Assembly (NCBI GenBank): GCA_035771175.1
Contig: CM069598.1
Span: 16,120,438-16,184,437 of the forward strand
Direction: 5' to 3'
Origin: Paratinospora sagittata
Taxonomy: Eukaryota; Streptophyta; Magnoliopsida; Ranunculales; Menispermaceae
Length of the DNA stretch: 64,000 nt
The notes under the pieces were generated by a model that was not told where the DNA came from, did no database searches, and saw only the letters and a list, made by a program, of their open reading frames with translations. The translations under genes and the position numbers were made by a program. This document shows, in pieces, positions 21,788 to 32,400 of this stretch (positions are counted from its first letter, which is position 1; every line of letters begins with the position of its first letter).

Positions 21788-22690
21788 ATATATGTTCCCA
21801 TTGAAATACACTCTTCACTCGATGAAGGTCTGGAACAAGCCAACACACATGGACTCCCATCTAAGCCATGATCCCTTTGCCACCATGCACTGTAAGAATA
21901 GATGGTCTGCAGATTTACCATCTAGTTTACATAGAGGACAACAATGGGGGAAAATAAACCGATGGGGAGATCTTTTTTGCAACATATTCCTAGTGTTCAA
22001 CTTCTTATGTAATAAAGTCCACCAAATAAAATTAACCTTAAGAGGGAACATTAGCATTCCACAACGATGAAATGAGTGAAGAAGCAATGAAATGAGGGCA
22101 ATCAATGATGGACTCCAACAAAATTTGCAGGAAAACACCCCATTTGAGAACAAATTCCGCCAAAATCTGTCTTGATCCGAGGACAATTGAATAGTTGCTA
22201 TCAATGACAAAAGGCTATCTAGCTGGCTACTGGCTCTCGATGGAACAGGTCTAGAAACTGCATGTTCCAGTATGGATTCGTAGGTGAGTTACTAGAGGAG
22301 ACAAAGGATGCTATTGGCCGGAGGTGGACACCATACAATTGGTACAGTCTAGGGAAGTGTTTAGCCAAGGTAAAATTCTCACACCATTTATCTTTCCAAA
22401 AATGGACAGATAAACCATTTCCAACCGATGGGGCTATATGAGGACGAACAATTGGAATTAGGGAGAAAACAAATTCTTAAGGACTTCTAAAAGTTGATGA
22501 ATGTTAAAGTTATAATATCTCACCCTGAGTTTAAGTTTCCATGGATGCTCTGAATTACTCTGGCCTAGAGGGAGTCTCTTTCTTGTATCATTCTCTATAA
22601 ACATTTGGCAACAAGAGTTTTATTCCTTTTCTCAATATTGTCAAATCCCAAATTCAGTGGTGGATCCCTAGGAGAGACCATCCTCTAACA
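21788..22690 (-). mobile_element. LINE fragment (zf-RVT region), proximal part split by Copia
   Basis: The minus strand carries a decayed LINE ORF2 C-terminal region. Near 22600-22680 it reads an NKTLVAKC-type stretch equivalent to the usual ALLAKWLWR block. Near 22000-22200 it reads DRFWRNLFSNGVFSCKF, FIWWTLLHKKLNTRNMLQKR and CPLCKLDGKSADHLFLQC, the zinc-binding zf-RVT domain. Stops and frameshifts are present. The reading continues beyond the Copia element into 15536-15842. Confidence 0.82.
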
Positions 22691-23815
22691 TTTAAGAAAA
22701 ATACTTTATAACTATGTTATATTATATATTTTCATTTCACCTTTTAAAATCAAAGGACTAGATCCGTCACTGCCTAAACCACCAATGCTATGACATGCAC
22801 TACATTCCAGTTAACTAAGTGGGTAGACTTCATGCATATTGAATATTTGAATTTGACCGTATGACTTTTAGGTCATATACTAATGGAATAATATTAATTG
22901 TTGCGTCGCAGCTCAGTACTCATATGTTACACTTGCTAAAGTGGGAAAAAAAAAATTATATGCAGTGAATCAAATGCATAGATCAGTTAAATGTTTTTTG
23001 TTGATTTGAACTGGCTGATCAAATAACATTTGCTAGTTAATTACATATGCTAAATAAAATGGCAACACCAAGTTCCGAAGGAATAAAAAGAAAAAAACAC
23101 ACAAAAAAAGTATATAATTGTTGATGTTTCTCATGATCATGCAAGTTAAGGTATTTTTATTTTATTTTTCTTTATTAAGAACCGGTGGTATCCGGACTTC
23201 GCTCTACTAATCCCATGGTCCCTTGTTGCTCAAGTAGGAGCCGAACTCCAATGGCCGTCCAAGTCCCGTATAATTAATTTAATGAGTTTTGAGAGATATT
23301 GACGAGAGAGAGAACAGCTTGAATTTATAGTACTGTGTTTAGTACTATAAATTAGATCAGATAAATCTCCAAATTTAATAATTAGAAGACATCTTCTCCC
23401 TTCATTTCTAACTTAAAAATAAAATAAAATAATATTTTTACAATTTAAAAATTATAATCAAAATTATCTCTATACTTCAACGAGGTTAGGTATAAATTTT
23501 AATACATATTTTAGACCATTTTAACCTTCCTTCTATAATAAATACATTCAAATTTTCACTATCTTATCTTCTACGGCTGCTGCAAAAATCATCTATCTCT
23601 TGTTCTTTTATTATTATTATTATTATTATTATTAACTGCACATATTCCTCACGTTGCTTCTTTCCAATCTAAATTTAGAGGCCCAAAAGAATTTTGTTGC
23701 TCCTCATGATCAGATCATCACTCCCAATGAAAGACCAACCTGATCAAATTACATTGGAAAACCCAAACTTTCCAAAACCCAATCCCCAATACCCCTAGCT
23801 CCATATATTCTCCTC
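22691..23815. other. Intergenic and upstream region of the lipid-transfer protein gene
   Basis: No coding frame is supported. The region contains a (TTA)n microsatellite at about 23609-23634. A tract near 23180-23270 with AACCGGTGGTATCCGGACTTCG has tRNA- or SINE-like short conserved strings, but I cannot fold it into a tRNA. The last few hundred bases are presumably the LTP promoter. Confidence 0.5.
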
Positions 23816-23817
23816 CC

Positions 23818-23826
23818 TATATAAAT
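23818..23826 (+). promoter_or_regulatory. TATA box of the lipid-transfer protein gene
   Basis: TATATAAAT lies about 100 bp before the start codon, preceded by C-rich CTCCTCCC and followed by a pyrimidine-rich leader with CTTCTT repeats. This is the normal spacing for a highly expressed plant LTP gene. The transcription start is inferred to lie about 30 bp downstream. Confidence 0.75.
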
Positions 23827-23924
23827 CCACCCCCACCACCATCCTCATTGCAATCTTCCATCTCCATACAACAACAAACAACCTCTTCTTCTTATCTTCT
23901 TCTTCTTCAGTCATCATCATCATC

Positions 23925-25445
23925 ATGAAGAACGCTGTTGTTCTTGCCCTTGCTTGTCTCGTGCTTACTTACAGTATAGTGAGCGAGGCAGCGGTGCCGT
24001 GCTCGACTGTGGACACGAAGGCGGCTTCGTGCGTGATGTTCGCGACGGGGAAGGCACCTGCACCGGCACCGGCGTGCTGCAGCGGGCTGCAGCAGCTGGC
24101 TAAGAGTGTGAAATCGGTTGATGATAAGAAGGCCATTTGCAGGTGCTTAAAGGCTGCGGTTAAGACGTTCCCAGGCGTACAGGATGCGTTCCTCAGCAAG
24201 ATCCCCGGCGCTTGCAACATCAAAGTTGGCTTCCCCGTCTCCCTCGTCACCAACTGCGAAACGTGAGCTCTTTTGCTACAGATTTAATTTTCTTCTCAGT
24301 CCAACACAGATAATCACCATCTAAATATATATATATATATATATATATAATTATGTTATCATACTTATGATAGTAATGAGAAATTGAATTTAACCTAAAG
24401 TGGAGGTGAGTTAGATTAAAGTGGAGGTGAGTTAGATTAAAGGCTCACCCCCACATGACAGGCAAGAGTTTATCCTGAACCTTGAAGCTATACCCATATT
24501 GGGGAGGGCCGCCAGAAAGTTCTTGCAGTGCTCGAAGTCCGGAGGAATAGTCTTGATCCGAAGGGTAGACTCGATAACCAAAAAAAAAAACGAGAAATTA
24601 AATTTGACCAAATGTTTAATTGTTAAATAGTCAATTAAGACGATTTAATATGAATTTAAATTCAAAACGGTCAATTAATTTGAGTTTAAATTTAAAACCT
24701 TGGTAACAACAAATTTAATTTCTCATCCATTATTTTTCTAACAATACATGCACTATGTACATTATATATAATTACATAGTTAATTAAGACGATTTAATAT
24801 GAATTTAAAATCAAAACGGTCAATTAATTTGAATTTAAATTTAAAACATTGGTAACAACAAATTTAATTTCTCATCCATTATTTTTCTAACAATACATGC
24901 ACTATGTACATTATATATAATTACATAGTTATACTTCCAGTTGGCACTTTTTATTTTTTATAAATATTGGCTATCTTTAACGGCGTGTATTCAAACCCTT
25001 TACTTGAAATCGTAAGCTCGATTTTTTTCTTTGCAAATAAGTGAAAGCAGAACTATGATAGTTGACTCGTATGGTTCTCATTCATATTTTTATGCCCCTC
25101 TTTGTTTTTCTTATCTTCTTAACTTTCTGAGGGGTTCTGTCTTCTTCTGATTCTAGTATCAGCATCCTCTGATCTTGTGTCAGCATTAAAAAAAAATATT
25201 TTTAATTTTTTTTAATTAAAATATTAAATTTTAATAATCTTTAAATGTGAAAAGATATATTTGATGAGGTGAAATTCTAAAAATAGTTTTTTTTTAAATA
25301 TACTCGAACAATAACTTCTTCTTTTTTAAATCATTACAACTTTTTTTTATATATTTTTACATTGTATCCCTGTTTTCAAACTTTAAGTCAAAATAGTCAT
25401 TAATATTCCTATGCGATTTAAAAAAAAAAAACACTGATTCATAAA

Positions 25446-25477
<32 letters not shown>

Positions 25478-25547
25478 AAGAATATTGAAGCAAGTTTAAT
25501 TAATTGACTTAATTTTTTATGATTTTTTGTTTTGCAGGATCCACTGA
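23925..25547 (+). CDS. Non-specific lipid-transfer protein, type 1 (nsLTP1), two exons
   Basis: A small secreted protein that carries lipids in a hydrophobic cavity and is linked to cuticle formation and defence. Exon 1 is 23925-24262 and exon 2 is 25538-25547. The donor (AC|GTGAGC) and acceptor (TTTTGCAG|G) split a Thr codon, so the spliced end is NCETIH-stop and the protein is 115 residues. Reading through the donor gives an artefactual end two residues earlier. A signal peptide covers about residues 1-23. The eight cysteines (26, 36, 51, 52, 72, 74, 97, 111) fit C-X9-C-X14-CC-X19-CXC-X22-C-X13-C, the type 1 pattern with four disulfides. The loop before CC is GKAPAPAPA, alanine/proline-rich and unlike the common form. 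An intron just before the stop is usual in this family, but this one is long (1275 bp). Confidence 0.93.
24399..24438. repeat. Short tandem duplication in the LTP intron
   Basis: AAAGTGGAGGTGAGTTAGATT occurs twice in a row (period about 21 bp). Each copy contains GGTGAGTTAG, a potential splice-donor look-alike inside the intron. Confidence 0.85.
24633..24930. repeat. 149-bp tandem duplication in the LTP intron
   Basis: The unit starting AATTAAGACGATTTAATATG and ending in AATTACATAG is present at 24633-24781 and again at 24782-24930, with only a few differences (for example GAGTTTAAA versus GAATTTAAA). The near identity indicates a recent duplication. It accounts for part of the unusual intron length. 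The intron also holds (AT)n tracts at about 24324-24350 and 25453-25478. Confidence 0.93.
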
Positions 25548-26340
25548 ACTGATCTCCAAGAGTTGCACTAGCTAGTACTAGACGAGGAGCTAGCTAGCTA
25601 GTTAGTTAGAGAGTAATAACACCACTAGAGATTCTTCTTCATAAGATGTTGTACGTCGATCTCCTGCTAACTATTAATGTAATCTCTAGTTGAATATTAA
25701 TGAATGAGGGTTTTTAGCTTTTAATTCTAAGTAAATTCTCCAAGCTAGTCCTTTCTATTTATTATTTACTCATCTTTTCTTTTCTTTTTTAAATTTTGGT
25801 TGCAAATTATGGATCTTGCTATGTGGACAAATCTAATATTAGAAATGTCGCATCTTCTTTTGTTCTCTTTTTTATATTATTATTTTATTCATGCTTTAAA
25901 CTTAAGTGGGCCACGTAAAACTAAAAAAAAAATGAACAAATATACATGAAATCGGTCGGTTTGGGAATTCATGGTTCTTTATTGTGTAAATCCGACAACT
26001 GAATCGACCAATCAGTTCTTCCTGTATGAACACTTGACCGAACTAGTGTTTACTCCAAAAGCCGGCCGACTCCGGCGACTTCGGTCGGGTTCGATCGGAT
26101 ATTTTGATTGTTGGGTAATTTGTAGCAGCTTTAAAGGAAATAAGGCCAAACTAGTAGTATTTTTTTTTGGGAAGAAACAATGCGCCCTGATTCCAGCCCT
26201 GTGAGAAATAGATGCTACTACATACCGAGCTATGCCAAACTAAATGGGATGAAGTTATGCAAATGAACAAGACCCCAATTTATCTCTAGGACATTCGTCC
26301 ATAAGATCGCTGACCGACAGCGATCCAAACACATTATTTT
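25548..26340 (+). other. LTP 3' untranslated region and downstream flank
   Basis: After the stop the sequence runs through a GCTAGCTAGCTAG-type stretch and AATATTAATGAATGAGGG near 25690-25710, a plausible plant near-upstream polyadenylation region. Beyond about 25750 I see only AT-rich DNA and unsupported short frames (for example 25971-26204). Confidence 0.5.
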
Positions 26341-26350
26341 GTTTTTAACA

Positions 26351-27589
26351 GGCTTTTAACTTAATTGTCCTTAAAAAATAAAATTTTTACAAATACGATT
26401 AAAATCTAAATAATGATTGATTTGTCATAGTTTGATAATTTAAAGCCCAGTCAACTGACACACTAGCGCCACGTGGATTTGAGAGTTGGAGGTGTAGTTG
26501 TTATGAAAGATGTCTTTTATACAATTTTTTTTAAGTGAAGGCGTCTTTAAAAAGTCACCACAAAAAAAATTATTTTCTTTTTGCGGAACCTGCCAAATTG
26601 CTAATCTATTGATAATGAACTATCCGACATCTTCGCTGAATCAAATTAAAGAAAGCTGCATAAGCCGCAGTCCCTATCATCACAACATTGGTACAAATAA
26701 GACAATAACGTCACTTAAAACAGGACCAAAAAGAGAATTCCACTTACCGCACGTTGCTTGTTGACATTTTTCATAGCCACCCTCAAATTATCAAGTGTTT
26801 TCTGGTGGTACTCTCTATCCGACCAAGAAAAATCAAACCTTGCAACTGCCAAGAAAAAATTCAACCCAATGTTATAAAATAAAATAAAGCTTTTGAATCA
26901 CAAGAAGCCTGTTGTTGGGGATTTTGTGGTTTTTATGCGGAATCGGTGGAAAGAGCTTTTCGTCGGGATTAAGCGCACCAAGAGGTGTAATAAGAGTGTT
27001 GATTTGGGAAGGTGGGATTGCTAGGTTAGCACTAGGCGGAAATTGGATGGAGAGGTTAGGAGTAAAGAAGGGTTTTCTAGGAGTAGTAAGGGGAGAATTT
27101 CGGCAGAATAGGTGGTGCAAGCGGCGGAGCTTGTGGAGCGAGTAGACCTTTTGAGATTTTTTTTTACCCGAATGCGGGGTCTCCGGACTTTGTAGTGAAA
27201 GCAGAGACGGTGAAGAATTCATTGAATGTTATTTGGCAGGTAGGAACAAGGTTTAAAATGGCAGTGGAGTCTGAGGATGTGTCGAGGTTGACATGGTTAA
27301 AAGGACGCCTTCACTTAAAAATATATATATATATGGAAGGCGTCTTGCCTTCTATTTAAAAAGGAAAATAATTTTTGTATAGAAGACGTCTTCGATACAA
27401 AAAAAATTTTTGTGGAAGAAAAGACGTCTTCCTAACTGCTGTACCTCCAACTCTCTAATACACGTAGCGTCAGTGTGTCGGCTGACTGTACTTTGAATTG
27501 TCAAACTATGACAAACCAGTCGTTATTTAGATTTTGATAGTATTTGTGAAATTTTTTTAATTTTTAAGGACAATCAAGTCAAAAGCCCA
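26351..27589. mobile_element. Non-autonomous Mutator-like element with long terminal inverted repeats
   Basis: The left end GGCTTTTAACTTAATTGTCC and the inverted right end GGCTTTTGACTTGATTGTCC open terminal inverted repeats of roughly 200-250 bp. Both share ACAAATAC, AAAATCTAAATAA, TTTGTCATAGTTTGA, AGTCA.C.GACACACT, AGAGTTGGAGGT and GACGTCTT-like blocks. A 9-bp direct repeat TTTTTAACA flanks the element (26342-26350 and 27590-27598), the duplication size typical of Mutator elements. No transposase is encoded, so it depends on another element. The left repeat contains a G-box (CCACGTGG near 26470). Confidence 0.82.
26872..27240 (-). other. Non-transposase insert inside the Mutator-like element, possible captured gene fragment
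   Basis: Between the two arms lies a GC-richer block with a 116-residue minus-strand open frame (26872-27222) starting [16 protein letters not shown] second frame reads [18 protein letters not shown] and [19 protein letters not shown] before stops, which looks more like real protein. The Pro/Ser-rich composition suggests a former organelle-targeted N-terminus. I do not recognise the source gene. Mutator elements that carry host gene fragments are known as Pack-MULEs; this is a candidate, not a proven case. Confidence 0.45.
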
Positions 27590-27599
27590 TTTTTAACAT

Positions 27600-28734
27600 A
27601 GGTAGTATTACAAATCTCGAAGAACACCATCCAAGCATTGATGATTAAAGCACCAACCAAACATTGGAACACTGAGTTAATCAAAGCCTTTTACAAAGCC
27701 TCGGAGAATTGAGGGTAGAAGCTCTTAGCTCCGTTCTCAAAAAATATTTCAGAAAGACACCTCTACGGTAGATGATGACCTTTGTTGGAATTTGCCCAAC
27801 CTAGTTACACGCATTCGAAAAGAGTGATAGCTCATGAGTATGAACTTATATGTTCTGAGCTGCTTGTCTATCATCAACACCAGAAAATGTGACTCTCAAG
27901 ATAACTTGTCTCATGGGATACTTGTTCAGTAGTATCGAGTTGGTCTATGAACAACCAGATAACAACAACTAAGACAGTTGATGTGAGACCACATGCCTCG
28001 CCTCACGGCCATGAATCTTCATTTGGTGTTTGTCAAAATCTCACTCTTACTAAGGATCTTATACAATTTTTAATAATATTAAACTAATAAATTAATGAAT
28101 TATCATATTTAATAAATTAAATATATGTGAATATCAAAATAACCTAAAATTAGATAGTATTAAATTTTAATACATTTAATTAATTAAATAAAATGAATAT
28201 AAGAAATAGCCTCCAATTATATACTAATTAGATTATTAAGATTAGTAAAATGAATACAAACTAGTATAGAAATAGTCTAAAATTAGATATCACTAAATTA
28301 TTATAATTATAAATAAATATAATAATAAATAGGTTAACTCTAAATGTATTCACTAAAAAATCTCACTCTATATCATTTTTGAAAATATATTAAAAATTAG
28401 ATAATATTAAACTAACTTGTTTATTAATATTAAATTATTATGTTCAATAAATTATAAGATGAAGGCCATGCAGGTTTTTTGAAACTTTCCCCCGTTAATG
28501 GGATGCCCAAAAAAGTGAAACCCTAAACTCGGGAATTTCACAGAAAGAATCTAACTTTACGCTAAAATCACTTTCTCATGGAAAGAAATTCAAGAAGAGA
28601 ATAAATGTGAAAATCTCTAGCTTTCTTATTCTCACCCTCATACGGTGAAAGCGTTGGCTTAGTTGGCAATTCTTTACGTTCTCCATGTTATTGATTACAT
28701 TTTTTTATTTTTTTGAGGAGTTGTTATTGATTAA
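27600..28734. other. AT-rich intergenic stretch, no gene seen
   Basis: AT-rich DNA with many loosely repeated AAATTAGATA.TA and AATAAATTAA strings at 28080-28460, suggesting old local duplications. No supportable coding frame. Confidence 0.5.
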
Positions 28735-28998
28735 AGTTCAGGTATGAAAAAAATGCTACAAAATTATCATTAAACTCAATCATTGAAAAAAGTTTTTCTT
28801 TTCTTAAAAAGAAAATTAACAAGAAAATTATTAAGATATGCGTGTTTTTGAGCTGGTTTAAAAAATGATTAGAGTTCATGTATGAAAAAATGCTACAAAA
28901 TCAACATTTAACCTAGAGCCGAAAAACTGTTTTTTATTTCCAAAAATAAAATTTACATGTGTTTTGTTGAGTTGGTTTAACCAATGACTAAAGTTTAA
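28735..28998. repeat. Diverged tandem repeat interrupted by an LTR
   Basis: A unit of roughly 125 bp beginning ATTAAAGTTCAGGTATGAAA and containing ATGCTACAAAAT recurs as ATTAGAGTTCATGTATGAAA near 28868. A third start, ACTAAAGTTTA, is cut off at 28998 where the Gypsy-type LTR begins. Confidence 0.6.
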
Positions 28999-29717
28999 TG
29001 TTGGTGTAATATTTGACCAACACCAGTAGATAATAAGGAGGGGAGCAAACGCTTGTCTGGAACCTTCTGGGACGTCAAAAGGGTCGCTGAAAGTGGCTAA
29101 CCTGTGAGGAAAAAAGAGAACAAAAGACTATCATGAGGAGCACCGGTGTGGTGTCGGCCAAAAACCCTTCGATGCCTAAATCAGTTCAAGACTCGTAGAA
29201 TAGCAAAGCTATGTTGTATGAAAGGGTATCACGTACCTTCCCCCTTTAGGGGTCATGGAGTATTTATATTATAAGGTCTTTGGCCTTGTAGCATAGTTGT
29301 AGTAGAATTAGGATTGCTCAAAGACTTCCTAGTCGAGTTGGAGATATCTAGAGACATCTCAGTCAGATCATGAGGGTTATCTTCCCCATCCCATCTGGAT
29401 TAGGAGAGATTTAGCCTTATCCTAGTTGAACTAGAAGGGCTAGGTAACCTTCTTGTAGGATTTGGACAGTTAGATAGTCCTTATCACAGTCAAATCAGAA
29501 GAGAATCTCGGGTTTGTTGTAGTAGATCTTGCATAATCGTCGTCTGATGATCTGGCCGACTTTCCTCCTTGGTCGGTACCACCGACCAAGTCTTTGGTCG
29601 CTTGCACGTCTGAATGGGTCTCATTAGTCTAGATCAGGTTGGTAACAAATCATACTTGGTTGAGTTGACATGATCTGACGTGTATGGAGCTCATTAGTCT
29701 GAGACTATGGTCCAACA
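28999..29717 (-). repeat. Gypsy-type LTR (3' LTR, minus orientation)
   Basis: Bounded by TGTTGGTGTAAT and GGTCCAACA. Its reverse complement aligns along its length with the solo LTR at 55917-56792: shared start TGTTGGACCATA, shared GGGTTTTTGGCCGACACCAC, and shared end CTACTGGTGTTGGTCAAAT...CACCAACA. Immediately inside it (29718-29731) the minus strand reads a short purine-rich tract (TTGGGAGGTAAA), as expected beside a 3' LTR. No partner 5' LTR is in the window. Confidence 0.8.
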
Positions 29718-31074
29718 TTTACCTCCCAAGCTCCGAGCAACAAAATATTGCTCGAAACTTAGATGAAACGTTGTCATGCCAAGCTATTTATTGCTCGCGG
29801 TAGTTGCGCTCCGAGAACTGCGCTGACGTGCGCCGCCTGACAGTCGTACCACGTTCGCACGTCCTTGTCATCTCAATTATTGATTTAATCTTGAGATTCG
29901 TGTTCATCATTGCGCCAAGCGGGTCAATTGCCTATAAATAGTAGTTCCTCTTGTTTGCACTTCATTCATCAATTTCGCTCCAAGAGATGGGTAACCGTTT
30001 GCTCGGAGCTCTATGTTCGATGAAGCCTGATCGGTAACTCCTTGCCCGTCTTTTTCATTTCTTTCAGTTTCTGCTGGGTAGTCTGGTAGTATTCCCTTAG
30101 GTGAGCTAGATGACTTCCCCTAGAGTACCTCGATCCTCTGACCAGGGTTCCTCTTCCTCTGTCGAGAAGAAAGTTTCCTCGAGGATCTCTTCCCTGAGGG
30201 TGAAGAGAAGATAAAAAATGAGGTTGCTGAAAAGTCTGTTGAGGAGGCAGACTCTGAGGCTACCGACCTGGATGGCACTGAGCAGGGTGAGGAGGTTCTT
30301 GATATCCTACCCTTTGTGATTGACAGATCACAGAGTGTGCTCAGTACTTCCGTGCCTAGCACCTTAGGTCGTCAGTCAGTGCCTGTCAAACCAGTCATCT
30401 CCGGTTTAGACGAAGTGTATTACTCCGTTGATCGCATTCCCTCAAAAACCAAAGACAACCATCTAGCTCAGTTAAGAAAAGAAGTCAATATACTGAATAT
30501 AGTCATATTAAGGGCACCGACTCCGGGTAACCGACCTAGTTATCCTAGAAAATAAGAGGTTGCTCTATACACCAACCTCTTTGAGGATGTGTTGACCCTA
30601 CCCTTGCAGGCGCCCCTTTGTCGTATGCTCAACTTTATTCGAGTAGCTCATGCCCAGCTCAATCCAAATGTTTGGAGGGCGATCTTGAGTTGTCTTGTGC
30701 TCTGGAAGGAAAAGGGGTGGCTGAAGTTTGATTTTGATGACTTCGGCCTAGTGTACCGACTAAAGTCCCACCTGAAATGCACCTGGTGGAACTACGCTTG
30801 CACACACCAGAGCACCGAGGAGGACTACTCACTGATCACGGAGAACCCTACCTCCAACAAGTCGTGGAAAGACAAATGGTTTTTTGCATCGGGGGAGTGG
30901 GTTGAGGAAGCTGGCGTACTGACCAAATTCAGAAAACCAGGTACCGAGCTTCCCTCCATCCCTTGTTCTTTTATTTCTTGCTTTCATTCTTGGTCGGTAG
31001 TTTCTTATCGGTACTAACTGTTCTTCTCTAATATTGTCCAACATGAACCTGGGAGAAATCGAGTAGAGAAGAGA
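29718..31074 (-). mobile_element. Internal part of a Gypsy-type element beside its 3' LTR, truncated
   Basis: This stretch lies between the purine tract of the minus-oriented 3' LTR and the start of the 3-kb LTR at 31075. It holds no gag or pol sequence. Instead it carries an ORF running opposite to the element, with its own TATA-like sequence. Ty3/Gypsy elements of the Tat lineage are known to carry extra ORFs between pol and the 3' LTR, often antisense; the layout matches that, but the lineage cannot be fixed without reverse transcriptase. Confidence 0.6.
30111..31017 (+). pseudogene. Transposase_28-like (putative gypsy-type transposon) ORF, antisense to its element
   Basis: The plus strand opens with ATG at 30111 (MTSPRVPRSSDQGSSSS), shifts frame near 30200, then reads an acidic segment, VKPVISGLDEVYYSVDRIPSK, a single in-frame TAA at 30553-30555, and a conserved-looking core: LPLQAPLCRMLNFIRVAHAQLNPNVWRAILSC...WLKFDFDDFGLVYRL...WKDKWFFASGEW. 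This order (pocket of L.PN.WR, then F.L....., then K.WK..FFF) resembles the plant Transposase_28 family found in Gypsy-type elements; the family call is from memory and not from a search. A TATA-like CTATAAATAG sits at 29932-29941, about 170 bp upstream. With one frameshift and one stop it is not functional as written. Confidence 0.55.
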
Positions 31075-31494
31075 TGTGACGCCCCGAAAATTATTTCATC
31101 TAGCCCATAACCCAATTGCATTTTGCCCAAACTCTATGTGTTGCCTTGATATGTTTAGTGTTTGTTTGATGGTTGTTTAATGTTTGTATAGTTGATACTT
31201 GATAATGTATATAAATATGTGTATCATAAATTGTATATGGGTCATGTTAAATATGCATATGTTATTTTTTATGCATGGGCCCATTAAACCATGAATTGAT
31301 ATGGGTTAAGATTGATTGAATAAAAGGATAAAGGAGAATGAAAATTTGGTGTATTAAATGGATTGAACATTTAAAATACATGGAAGCATGAGATTGGTTA
31401 AAGTACATGTGGTTGGTATGGGTAGTATGAGACCAACACATGTGAAGGTTGGTGCATGAAAGTGGACAAGTGTCCCATACCCACTTCTAGAATT

Positions 31495-31640
31495 CAAGAA
31501 TGTGCTAGAAAATGAGGTGAGTGGAGGAGAGAATCCAAGAAGGTGCTAGAAAATGAGGTGAGTGGTGGAGAGAATCCAAGAAGGTGCTAGAAAGTGAGTG
31601 AGTGGAGGAGGGAATCAAGGAAGTGCTAGAAAGAGGTGAG
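31495..31640. repeat. Minisatellite in the 3-kb LTR
   Basis: About four copies of a 40-46-bp unit AGGTGCTAGAAAATGAGGTGAGTGGAGGAGAGAATCCAAGA with small indels, purine-rich on the plus strand, followed by a GGAAAGAAGAAGAGAAAG tract. Confidence 0.85.
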
Positions 31641-31699
31641 TGGAGAGAAAGGAAAGAAGAAGAGAAAGAAAAGAAGAGAAAGAAGGAGAGAGTTGCAAG

Positions 31700-32400
31700 A
31701 GAAAGATCCCTGCGACATTTTCATCAAAGTGGTGGATCTTTCTAATCTATGGTCCGATTGAGCTCAAAATTTGTCAACAAGTTCGTAACTTATGGTTAGA
31801 CATTCTGGTCGGTGGAGATCTTGATCAGAGGTTTCTTCTAAGAGATCTAACCACTCAAACAAGGCTGGTCGGGAAGCCTGGATTTCTCGCACCGTTTCGC
31901 TCAAACGTATAGATCTCCTTAATCTACCGTTGGATGGATATACAATTTTGATATGTCGTGTACAACTGATAGTTCTTCATTCTGAATGGTGGAGATCTTG
32001 ATTTAGGATTCTTCTGAGAGATCTAACCTCTGAAACAAAGCTGGTTGGAGATTCTGGATTTCTCGTGGTGTTTCGCTCAAACTTGTAGATCTCATAACTC
32101 TACCGTTGGATGGATATAAAATTTGGGTATGTAGTTTATAGCGGATATGTCTATATTATGAACGGTGGAGATATGTATAAATTCAGTATTTTGTGTGATA
32201 TAGCCATCTGAGTTTGAGTATTTGCAGCAGGAAAGGAGAAATTGTCTGATTAGAGACTTGTTCATCAAAGATACATATCTTTTCGGTCCACCGTTGGATT
32301 GGGCTGATATTTGGACAGAAGGTTTGTTTCTTCACATACTTCAATCTGTACGGTTGATTTTGTGATTGCATATTTCTGTTGGTAGATTGATACATCTGAA
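31700..32400. repeat. Diverged tandem units in the 3-kb LTR
   Basis: Three diverged units of about 180-200 bp share the blocks TCGGTGGAGATCTTGAT, AGAGATCTAACC.CT, GGATTTCTCG...GTTTCGCTCAAAC and CTACCGTTGGATGGATAT. The third, ending near 32350, is the most diverged. The pattern suggests internal expansion of the LTR. Confidence 0.75.

Noticed and set aside
23969..24253. 94-residue minus-strand open frame across the LTP exon
   Set aside because: It is the antisense shadow of the GC-rich LTP coding exon and has no domain.
24440..24590. GC-richer tract in the LTP intron considered as a SINE or tRNA-derived repeat
   Set aside because: No A- and B-box promoter pair or poly(A) end could be identified.
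26510..26764. 84-residue plus-strand open frame
   Set aside because: It overlaps the terminal inverted repeat of the Mutator-like element and has no domain.
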